Origin: CAZFAT01 sp964517075
GTDB lineage: Bacteria; Acidobacteriota; Vicinamibacteria; Vicinamibacterales; SCN-69-37
Assembly: GCA_964517075.1 (NCBI GenBank)
Contig: CAZFAT010000166.1
Coordinates: 1 to 18,539, forward strand
Reading direction: 5' to 3'
DNA length: 18,539 bases
Made by a program: the position numbers and the translations under genes. Positions 1 to 8,275 of the stretch are shown here, piece after piece. Positions within the stretch are counted from its first letter, which is position 1. Each line of letters starts with the position of its first letter. Under the pieces are notes generated by a model. The model was not told the DNA's origin. It ran no database searches and worked only from the letters and a program-made list of their open reading frames with translations.

Positions 1-315
1 TACTACGCCCGTGTCGCGCAGGCGCTGGGCGGCGCGGCGCGCCTGCAGGACGCCTACCGGCTCTTCATGGCGCCGGGCATGGGCCACTGCTCGGGCGGCA
101 CGGGACCGAACACCTTTGACCCGCTCGCGGCGCTCGAGGCATGGGTCGAAGAGGGCCGAGCGCCCGATCGGATTCTGGCGTCTCACTCGACCAGGGGCGT
201 CGTCGATCGCACGCGGCCGCTCTGTCCCTATCCTCAGATCGCCACCTACACCGGCACGGGCAGTGTGGACGACGCGGCGAACTTCGTGTGCGCCCTGACA
301 GGACGGAGCCCCTAG
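1..315 (+). CDS. Tannase/feruloyl esterase family protein, C-terminal fragment
   Basis: The reading frame is open from the first base of the window and stops at TAG 313-315, giving the last 104 residues of a protein whose start lies to the left. The fragment carries the conserved end of the tannase/feruloyl esterase family: RLFMAPGMGHCSGG (fragment residues about 20-33), then a DPLAALEAWVEEGRAPD stretch and a closing TRPLCPYPQ segment. In this family the His next to Cys (H29-C30 here) is the catalytic histidine of the CS-D-HC arrangement; the Ser and Asp would lie upstream, outside the window. Members are usually secreted and hydrolyse esters of gallic or hydroxycinnamic acids, but the true substrate cannot be told from this end. 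The family call is firm and the substrate is open. Confidence 0.88.
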   Translation, partial: YYARVAQALGGAARLQDAYRLFMAPGMGHCSGGTGPNTFDPLAALEAWVEEGRAPDRILASHSTRGVVDRTRPLCPYPQIATYTGTGSVDDAANFVCALTGRSP

Positions 316-344
316 ACGCTACGCCTTCTGTTCTCACCGCGGGG

Positions 345-355
345 TGTGCTACAAA
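345..355 (+). promoter_or_regulatory. Candidate extended -10 promoter ahead of the decayed gene at 411
   Basis: TG at 347-348, one base, then TACAAA at 350-355 resembles an extended -10 element (TGnTATAAT). No good -35 box is visible 16-18 bases upstream. The implied start of transcription near 362 would give a leader of about 50 nt containing the strong ribosome binding site at 397-402. The call rests on resemblance only. Confidence 0.3.
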
Positions 356-396
356 GTGTCTCCGACCCGCGTGAACGGCTGCGGACGTTCTGGCGA

Positions 397-402
397 GGAG
401 GG
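397..402 (+). promoter_or_regulatory. Strong Shine-Dalgarno site in front of ATG 411
   Basis: The sequence GAGGAGGGACAACTCAATG places a purine-rich GGAGGG core 8 bases before an ATG at 411. It is one of the clearest ribosome binding sites in the window, yet the frame it serves stops after 14 codons. This supports the view that the downstream gene is recently inactivated. Confidence 0.6.
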
Positions 403-410
403 ACAACTCA

Positions 411-604
411 ATGAGACCCAGGGTGTCGTGGCATTCGCAGTTGCGGGATTGTTGACGCTGGCCGCACCGGCGGCCGCACAGGCTCCGGCCGGCGGAGGCT
501 GGTCGGTGTCATTTGACGTAGGCCTGGACAGCAACCTGTCGCGCGGGTTCGCTTCTAGTCGCGAGACCTCTGTCAAGCGCCGCGGCCGGCCGGCGAGGGT
601 GTAG
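411..604 (+). pseudogene. Frameshifted and truncated exported protein remnant, possibly outer-membrane beta-barrel
   Basis: ATG 411 opens with MRPRVS and then runs into a stop at 453-455. In the frame one base over, from about 428, the DNA reads VAFAVAGLLTLAAPAAAQ, a textbook signal-peptide hydrophobic core with an AxA-type cleavage site, followed by GGGWSVSFDVGLDSNLSRGF. A single-base deletion near 427 would explain this: restoring one base joins MRPRVS directly to the hydrophobic core. After about residue 45 the likeness to a mature exported protein is lost, and the frame ends in a basic tail (TSVKRRGRPARV) at 602-604. The GWSVSFDVGLDSN stretch resembles the first strand of acidobacterial outer-membrane beta-barrel proteins, but that is memory of a pattern, not a search result. 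A sequencing error could mimic the frameshift but not the missing C-terminal part. Confidence 0.55.
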
Positions 605-631
605 CCGCGCCGAGCCGAACAGACCAGCACG

Positions 632-1594
632 ATGGCAGCCTCTCGCATCAAACGCACGATGCACGAGCTGTCGCACCTCGGGCGCGCGCTATCGAAGGTC
701 CTGCTGTACCTCTATCTTCCGCTCGCGATTGTTCTCGGTCTTCTGCATTACCCGTACAGCACGGACTCGAGCCTTGGGCAACCGCCCGACCACCTGAAGT
801 CCGCCAGGACCTACTACGAAGCGGCCTATCGGCCGACGGGCGCCTCGACCCGCGGCGTTGACTACGAGGAGACCGCCGCGGCCGCGGCCAGGAAACACGA
901 CGTCGAAGGCACGATTCGGAACTTCGTGACCCATTACGGTCTGGAAACCCGGCGCGTCCTCGAGGTCGGTTCCGGTCGTGGCTACCTCCAGGACGTGGTG
1001 GCGGACTATACGGGCCTGGATTTGTCGTCGCAGGTGGCCACGAATTACCACAAGCCGTTTGTCGTGGGATCTGCCACGGACATGCCGTTCCCCGACGATT
1101 CCTTTGATGCGGCCTGGACGGTCTGGGTCCTCGAGCACATCCCGACGCCCGAGCGAGCCCTGGAGGAGATGCGACGGGTTGTCAAACCCGGTGGCGTGAT
1201 CTTTCTGGCGCCCGCGTGGAGCTGTCCGCCGTGGCTCGCCGGCGGGTTCGACGTGCGGCCGTACTCCGACTTCAACGTGGCCGGCAAGCTCGTGAAAGCC
1301 AGCATTCCACTTCGGCGCTCCGCCGTCTTCACGTTCGCGCACGTGCTGCCCGTTCGGCTGGTGCGGCTGGCGCACTATCAGGTCGCAGGCACGCGGACCG
1401 CCCTGCGCTTTCGTCGTCTCGAGCCGAACTACGAGGTGTACTGGCAGGCGGACAGCGATGCGGCCGTCTCGCTGGATCGGTACGAATCCAAGCTCTGGTT
1501 TGAAAGCCGCGGCGACACGTGCCTCAACTGCGGCCACCTGACGACCAACCTGCTCGGGGTCGGGGCGCCGCTCGTCATCCGGATCAGCAAGTAG
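632..1594 (+). CDS. Membrane-anchored class I SAM-dependent methyltransferase
   Basis: This 320-residue protein has an N-terminal hydrophobic segment at about residues 22-40 (SKVLLYLYLPLAIVLGLLHY), probably a single membrane anchor. A Rossmann-type methyltransferase domain follows. Motif I is VLEVGSGRGY (109-118), the SAM-ribose region is YTGLDLSS (126-133), motif II/III is MPFPDDSFDAAWTVWVLEHI (151-170), and the post-motif is MRRVVKPGGVI (180-190). This is the Methyltransf_11/25 pattern. The C-terminal part is an extension with a DTCLNCGHL Cys pair near residues 295-303. The acceptor substrate is unknown; such proteins often sit with surface-polysaccharide or lipid genes, but no such cluster is visible next to it. 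No clear ribosome binding site precedes ATG 632, and ATG 659 (residue 10) is an alternative start. It converges on the DUF1501 gene, with 9 bp between the two stop codons. Confidence 0.85.
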   Translation: MAASRIKRTMHELSHLGRALSKVLLYLYLPLAIVLGLLHYPYSTDSSLGQPPDHLKSARTYYEAAYRPTGASTRGVDYEETAAAAARKHDVEGTIRNFVTHYGLETRRVLEVGSGRGYLQDVVADYTGLDLSSQVATNYHKPFVVGSATDMPFPDDSFDAAWTVWVLEHIPTPERALEEMRRVVKPGGVIFLAPAWSCPPWLAGGFDVRPYSDFNVAGKLVKASIPLRRSAVFTFAHVLPVRLVRLAHYQVAGTRTALRFRRLEPNYEVYWQADSDAAVSLDRYESKLWFESRGDTCLNCGHLTTNLLGVGAPLVIRISK

Positions 1595-1603
1595 GACTCG
1601 CGC

Positions 1604-3061
<1,458 letters not shown>

Positions 3062-3072
3062 GGTGCGTTCGG

Positions 3073-6000
3073 TCAGTTCTTGGTGACCGCCTCGTCGAGA
3101 TTCAGCAGCACGTTCGCAACCATCGTCCACGCCGCCCGGTCCGCAACGTCGGCCGACGGGCTGGCGGCGGCCATCACCCGTGCCGCCTCGTCGGGCCGCT
3201 TCGCGTAGCCGGCGCGTTCCGTGCGATACAACGCCACGAGGCGGTCGAGCTCAGCCGGCTTGACCTCGCGCGAGAGCACGAGCTTGACGCCGGCCGCGGC
3301 TCGCGTTCGATCGTCGGCGCCGGCGGCCACCATGCGCCCGGCGAGCGCGCGCGCCGCCTCGAAGTTGGCGGGATCGTTGAGCAGGGTCAGCGCCTGGAGC
3401 GGCGTGTTCGTGCGGACCCGGCGCACCGTGCAGAACTCGCGGCTGGTCGCGTCGAACGTCATGAAGCTCGGATAGGGCGACGTTCGCCGCCAGAACGAGT
3501 AGAGGCTGCGCCGGTAGCGGTCCTCGCCTTCGCTCGTCGTCCATTTGTCGGAGCTGAACGGCATGTTCCAGATGCCGGGCGGCTGCAGCGGGAACACGCT
3601 GGGACCGTGCATCTTCGCGCTCAGCAGCCCGCTGGCGGCGAGCGCGACGTCGCGCAGCATCTCCGCCTCCATGCGGAACCGCGGGCCGCGCGCGAGCAGC
3701 CGGTTGTCCGGATCGCGCTCCAGAACCGGCGGCGTGACCACGGACGCCTGCCGGTAGGTCGCCGAGGTGACGATGAGGCGGAGGAGCGTCTTCTGGCTCC
3801 AGCCCTTCGCCATGAACTCGGTCGCCATCCAGTCGAGCAGGTCCGGATGGGACGGCGGCGATCCCTGAGTGCCGAAATCCTCGCTAGTCTCGACGATTCC
3901 GCGGCCGAACATCTGCTCCCAGATCCGGTTCACGGTCACGCGCGCCACGAGCGGGTTGCGCTCGTCGACCAGCCATCGGGCCAGGCCGAGCCGGTTCATG
4001 GGCTGATCGTCGCGCACCGGGTGGAGCGCCGGCGGCGTGGCGGCGTAGACCCGCTCGCCGCGAGCGACAAAGCTGCCGCGCTCGCGGAGCTCGTACGACG
4101 GGCGCTCGAACGAGACCCGCTCCTTCATCACGAGCGTCGACGGAATCTTCAGGTCGGCCAGCGGCCGTCGCGCCGCGGCGAGCGCATCGCGAATCGGCTT
4201 CAGCACCGGCGCGATGGGCCGGAAGAAGGTGAGGACCTCGTTCGCCTGCGACTGGCTGCGCTTCTCGACCGGGATGTCGAGAATCGGACGCAGCCGGGCG
4301 GGGACGTCAGCCCCGGCGAGCGGATCGGCGGCGGTCGTCACCGACAGCCGGAGGCGGCCGATGCCCTGACCGATCGTCCCATCGAGATGATGGATGCGGA
4401 CCGTGAGGCGCGTACCCTGCGGGAAGCCGAACGGCTTCTCCGCCGCTAGGACGGCGTGGCGCGCGAGGCGGTCGGTCTCGCGCATCGCGTTGATGGCCCA
4501 GGACCCGCTCTTGCGATCGCGGGAGCCGTCGCCCGCGCCGAGCAGATCCGCGGGCTGGAGCGCGTAGGCGGAGTCGTTCGCCCTGATGGTCCGGAACTTC
4601 ACCATCTGCGGAGCCTGGTCTGGCGGCGCGGCCGCCGGTGCGATCTCGACCTGGAACCCAGTCACGCGGAAGTGCCCATAGCCATCGCGCCCGGGCCCGC
4701 CTCTGGGCAATGAAGGATCCGGAAGCGTTTCGAGCCGAAGACCCGTGATGCCCTGAAGCGTCGTGTCGGCTGTGACGGTGTAGGACGTGACGGCCGGGTT
4801 CGCGCCGGACGCGAGCACCGAGTCGTCGGGCTGGACCGTCAGCGTGACGCCGTTGGTCGCGGCCGCCGCCCGCGGCGCGATCGTCGTCCACTGGCCCTCG
4901 GCTTCGCGCATCGACTGTTCCCACTGCGCCAGCGCGTCCTGCACCGCCGGGGTCACGGCCCGGAGCTCACGATCCAGCCGGTCGATCTCCGCCTGCATGC
5001 GCGTGCGCGCCTGCTCCTGTTCGGGCGTCGCCAGGTCGAGCCTGGCTTCCGCATAGCGCGTGCCGTCGCCGGCCGGCCGGGGGTCGAAGTCCGCGTTGGT
5101 GAAGAACGCGAGCATTCGGTAGTAGTCCTTCTGGCTCAACGGGTCGTACTTGTGGTTGTGACACTGCGCGCATCCCAGCGTGGTCCCCAGCCACACGGTG
5201 GAGGTCGTGTTCACCCGATCGACGAAGATTTCGTACATCGCCTCTTCGGGATCGACGCCGCCTTCCTCGTTCGTCATGGCGTTGCGATGGAAGCCGCTCG
5301 CGATCTTCTGATCCGTCGTGGCGTCGGGCAGCATGTCGCCGGCAATCTGCTCGATCGTGAACTGATTGAACGGCATGTCCCGATTGATCGCGTCGATGAC
5401 CCAGTCGCGGAATCTCCAGATCTCGCGACGGTTGTCCTTCTCGTAGCCGTTCGTGTCGGCATAGCGCGCGAGATCCAGCCATGGACGCGCCCAGCGCTCG
5501 CCGTAGCGCGGCGAGGCGAGCAGCCGGTCCACAGCCTTCTCGTAGGCGTCGGCCGAGGTGTCCGCGAGAAACGCGTCGTGCTCTTCAGGCGTGGGGGGCA
5601 GGCCGGTGAGATCGAGGGTGACGCGCCGCAGCAGCGTGGACTTGTCCGCGTCGCGCGACGGCGCGAGGCGTTCCTTTTCCAGGCGCGCCAGCACGAACCG
5701 ATCGATGGGATTGCGCGCCCAACCGGCAGTGGACACCGGGGGCAGCTCGGGACGTTCCGGTGGCACGTACGCCCAGTGCTCCTGGACGGGCGTCGCGGCC
5801 GAGGTGGCGGCGCCCGGCGGCATGGGCGCGCCCTGATCGACCCACGCGCGAAGCCGCGCGATCGTCTCCGCGGGCAGCGGATCCTCATCGAGCGGCATGC
5901 GGTCATCGGGGTCGTCGGACAGGATGCGGCGGATGAGCTCGCTCTCGCCGCTCTTGCCGGGCATCACCACGGCGCCGTGGCTCCCGCCCTTGAGGATGAA

Positions 6001-6222
6001 CTCAGGCGCGTGGAGCCTCAGCCGCGCCCGCGCCCGGGTGGTGCCGTGGCACTCGTAGCAGTACTGCCGGAGGACAGGCTCGATATCCCGCGCGTAGTCA
6101 ATGGGTTGCGAGGTCCGCTGTTCGCTCGGAGGACCGGCACCTGGCGCCGTCTGGGCGGACAGGAGGGTGGCCCAGGCGGCCAGGAGACTGCCGAGCACGA
6201 CCCACCGGCTGAAGCGAGCCAT
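3073..6222 (-). CDS. PSD1-type c-heme protein, DUF1549 and DUF1553 domains
   Basis: This is a large exported protein of 1049 residues from ATG 6222. A TTG seven codons earlier at 6243 is possible but less likely. The signal peptide is MARFSRWVVLGSLLAAWATL. A planctomycete-type cytochrome c domain follows, with the heme motif CYECH (about residues 55-59) and MPLDEDPLP, where a methionine ligand is plausible. DUF1549 begins at NPIDRFVLARLEKERLAP (about 172) and contains a second CxxCH, CAQCH, near residue 351. A Glu/Arg-rich helical stretch and a beta-rich insert (about 400-620) separate it from DUF1553. DUF1553 is marked by NRLGLARWLVDERNPLVARV, WEQMFGRGIVETSEDFG and TSATYRQAS. It probably carries two c-type hemes and works in the periplasm. 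The substrate is unknown. The DUF1501 gene follows at 11 bp. Confidence 0.93.
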   Translation of the reverse strand: MARFSRWVVLGSLLAAWATLLSAQTAPGAGPPSEQRTSQPIDYARDIEPVLRQYCYECHGTTRARARLRLHAPEFILKGGSHGAVVMPGKSGESELIRRILSDDPDDRMPLDEDPLPAETIARLRAWVDQGAPMPPGAATSAATPVQEHWAYVPPERPELPPVSTAGWARNPIDRFVLARLEKERLAPSRDADKSTLLRRVTLDLTGLPPTPEEHDAFLADTSADAYEKAVDRLLASPRYGERWARPWLDLARYADTNGYEKDNRREIWRFRDWVIDAINRDMPFNQFTIEQIAGDMLPDATTDQKIASGFHRNAMTNEEGGVDPEEAMYEIFVDRVNTTSTVWLGTTLGCAQCHNHKYDPLSQKDYYRMLAFFTNADFDPRPAGDGTRYAEARLDLATPEQEQARTRMQAEIDRLDRELRAVTPAVQDALAQWEQSMREAEGQWTTIAPRAAAATNGVTLTVQPDDSVLASGANPAVTSYTVTADTTLQGITGLRLETLPDPSLPRGGPGRDGYGHFRVTGFQVEIAPAAAPPDQAPQMVKFRTIRANDSAYALQPADLLGAGDGSRDRKSGSWAINAMRETDRLARHAVLAAEKPFGFPQGTRLTVRIHHLDGTIGQGIGRLRLSVTTAADPLAGADVPARLRPILDIPVEKRSQSQANEVLTFFRPIAPVLKPIRDALAAARRPLADLKIPSTLVMKERVSFERPSYELRERGSFVARGERVYAATPPALHPVRDDQPMNRLGLARWLVDERNPLVARVTVNRIWEQMFGRGIVETSEDFGTQGSPPSHPDLLDWMATEFMAKGWSQKTLLRLIVTSATYRQASVVTPPVLERDPDNRLLARGPRFRMEAEMLRDVALAASGLLSAKMHGPSVFPLQPPGIWNMPFSSDKWTTSEGEDRYRRSLYSFWRRTSPYPSFMTFDATSREFCTVRRVRTNTPLQALTLLNDPANFEAARALAGRMVAAGADDRTRAAAGVKLVLSREVKPAELDRLVALYRTERAGYAKRPDEAARVMAAASPSADVADRAAWTMVANVLLNLDEAVTKN

Positions 6223-6310
6223 CCGACGGGAAGCTTCGCACAAATCCGGGCCCGAGGACCAATCGAAGTCATCGTGGCGGCTGGCCGTCCGGCGGGGCTC
6301 CGACAGGGGT
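6223..6310 (-). other. 88-bp gap inside the minus-strand gene run
   Basis: This is the only spacing above a dozen bases in the six-gene run. I see no convincing -10/-35 pair, hairpin followed by a T-run, or small gene. It could hold a weak internal promoter for the DUF1549/DUF1553-DUF1501 pair, which would make that pair a separate unit, or be a simple spacer in one transcript. Confidence 0.35.
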
Positions 6311-8275
6311 TCAGCGGGGGCCAGTCAGCGCCCGCACCAGCGCAGGAACGCCGCCCACCACGGGGAGGCGCAGGCTCGTGTCCTCCAGATCGACGGTGAC
6401 TTCGGTGCCTGGTTTCGGCCACAGCGTAAAGTCGCGATCGCTCGAGAAGATCATCAGGCCGATGCGCTTGCCGGCCGGGATGATTTGATCGTCCGGCTGC
6501 AGGTCGAACGTCAGGGTGTAGAAGCGGCCGGGCACGAGCGGCCGGCCTCGCGTCCGCGCGTCGTAGTTGCCGCCCGCCCGGAGCGAGGCATGATTCTGCG
6601 GATCGGCCCACCCGCGCGTGATCAGATTGAGCGGACCAATCGGTCCGTCCGTCCAGGGCAGCACGACGAGCCAGACAGAGAGGTTGGCCGCCGGTTTGTT
6701 CGAGGCGACGCGCACCGTCAGCCGTGGCGTGCCTGAGATGTGCACCGGTTCGGCGAGCTCTGGCGAGACGTACAGCAGCCGATGTGGCGACTGCTCAGCC
6801 CGGGCGAGCGCGGCGCCGCTGAACTCGACGTTGTCCACCAGCGTCTCCCTGCCCTGGCGTGACGCGGTCGCGACGCTGAGGCCACCGCGGCCGGCACCTC
6901 CAGCCTGCGGGCGCAGCACGGCCGGTGACGCCGCGGGATTCGGATAGTCGGGGTACGCCGTCGGTGGAGGCATGGGCGCCCGGCCACGCCCTCGACCGCC
7001 GCGGCCGGCCGGCGGAGCGTCGGCGGGCGCCGGCGGCGGCGCGCTCGGATCGGCCTCGCGGACAATCCAGGCGCGCGGGCCCCGCTCGATGCCGTTTTCG
7101 ACGCCGTACAGAAAACGGGTGAACCACTGGTTCGTCAACTCGAGCGGCGGTGCCCCGCCGTGCCCGCCCTGATGAAAGTAGGCCATCAGCGGCACGCGTC
7201 CCTTGAGCGCTTCGTAGATCCGGACGCTGTGCTCGGGCACGACGTTCCAGTCGTTGAAGGCATGCGCCATGAGCACGGCCGCCTTGATGTTCCTGACCTT
7301 TGGGAGCAGATCGCGCGACGCCCAGAAGTCGTTGTAGTCGCCGGTCCGGCGATCGCGGCCACGGACGAACTCCCCGTCGCGGTAGGTGCGGTTGCAGATG
7401 TCCCGTCGTGCCGGATCGCCGCTGTTGACGAAGTCGTACAGAAAGTCGATGTCCTCGCCCAGCCACCCGAACGGGTGCCGGACGAGCCCGTTCGATCGGT
7501 AGTAGTGGTAGTACGACGTGTTCGGCGCGATCGGCACGACGGCCGCCAGGCCCTCGACGCCGGTCACCGCCGCCGCAAGCGGGATCGTGCCGTTGTACGA
7601 CGTGCCGATCATGCCAACCTTGCCGGTCGACCAAGTGGCCGTCACGGGTTCACCGCCGCTGGCGGTGGTGAACCCCGGCGCACGCCCGTTCAGCCAGTCG
7701 ATCACCGCCTTCGGCGCCAGCTGTTCCGGATCGCCGCCCACGGTCGGGCATCCCTGCGACAAGCCGGTGCCTGGCGCGTCGGAGTGCACGACCGCGAATC
7801 CGCGCGGCACCCACGTGCTCACCTGTGAGGTGGACACGTTCTCGCGCGTCGGCCGGAACGCAATCGGCGGCTGCGACCTCCGCGGCGGCGGCTCCGCACC
7901 GACCTCCTGGTTCACGTCCCACAGGAACTTCGTGTCCCCCGAGGTGCCGGCGAAGTATGGAGAGGACTCGTAGATGACCGGCACCTTCAACTGTTCGGTG
8001 TCCGTCTGACGAGGGCGCGTCACGCCGACGTGCATCCGATCGCGCGTCCCGTCGTGGTCCGAGTCGAACCCGGTTTCCACCCAGAGCGTCTGCCGAATCC
8101 ACCCGGTCGCGTCTTGAAACGCGGGAACGATCTGCGCCTGGCCGTCCACGAACACCGGCCCTGACGTCAGCCCCTGGAGGCCGCGCGCTGCCGCCGGCGT
8201 TGCGCGGCCGATCGCCGGAACCGTGGCTGAGAGTGCTGCGGCGCACGCGAGGCAGGAGAGGATCAGGCGGGCCAG
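6311..8275 (-). CDS. Secreted CocE/PepX-like (S15 family) serine hydrolase
   Basis: The core, from GTG 8155, is 614 residues of a CocE/NonD or Xaa-Pro dipeptidyl-peptidase-like hydrolase. It has an alpha/beta-hydrolase domain with RGFAVVHSDAPGTGLSQGCP, the nucleophile elbow GMIGTSYNG (Ser186 from that GTG), a candidate acid in HAFNDWNV and a candidate His in YFHQGGHGG. A C-terminal beta-sandwich domain ends the protein. Between the two is a Pro/Gly/Arg-rich insert with GRGGRGRGRAP. In frame upstream of GTG 8155 are 40 more codons, running back to the stop of the ankyrin gene and encoding LARLILSCLACAAALSA, a clear signal peptide. I therefore place the start at CTG 8275, immediately after that stop, although CTG starts are rare; GTG 8155 is the conservative start. 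It probably cleaves acyl or proline-containing peptide bonds outside the cytoplasm; the substrate is not identifiable. Confidence 0.85.
   Translation of the reverse strand: MARLILSCLACAAALSATVPAIGRATPAAARGLQGLTSGPVFVDGQAQIVPAFQDATGWIRQTLWVETGFDSDHDGTRDRMHVGVTRPRQTDTEQLKVPVIYESSPYFAGTSGDTKFLWDVNQEVGAEPPPRRSQPPIAFRPTRENVSTSQVSTWVPRGFAVVHSDAPGTGLSQGCPTVGGDPEQLAPKAVIDWLNGRAPGFTTASGGEPVTATWSTGKVGMIGTSYNGTIPLAAAVTGVEGLAAVVPIAPNTSYYHYYRSNGLVRHPFGWLGEDIDFLYDFVNSGDPARRDICNRTYRDGEFVRGRDRRTGDYNDFWASRDLLPKVRNIKAAVLMAHAFNDWNVVPEHSVRIYEALKGRVPLMAYFHQGGHGGAPPLELTNQWFTRFLYGVENGIERGPRAWIVREADPSAPPPAPADAPPAGRGGRGRGRAPMPPPTAYPDYPNPAASPAVLRPQAGGAGRGGLSVATASRQGRETLVDNVEFSGAALARAEQSPHRLLYVSPELAEPVHISGTPRLTVRVASNKPAANLSVWLVVLPWTDGPIGPLNLITRGWADPQNHASLRAGGNYDARTRGRPLVPGRFYTLTFDLQPDDQIIPAGKRIGLMIFSSDRDFTLWPKPGTEVTVDLEDTSLRLPVVGGVPALVRALTGPR

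Noticed and set aside
5152..6399. 415-codon plus-strand open frame opposite the DUF1549/DUF1553 gene
   Set aside because: Composition is that of an antisense shadow (Arg/Gly/His-rich), with no domain and no ribosome binding site.
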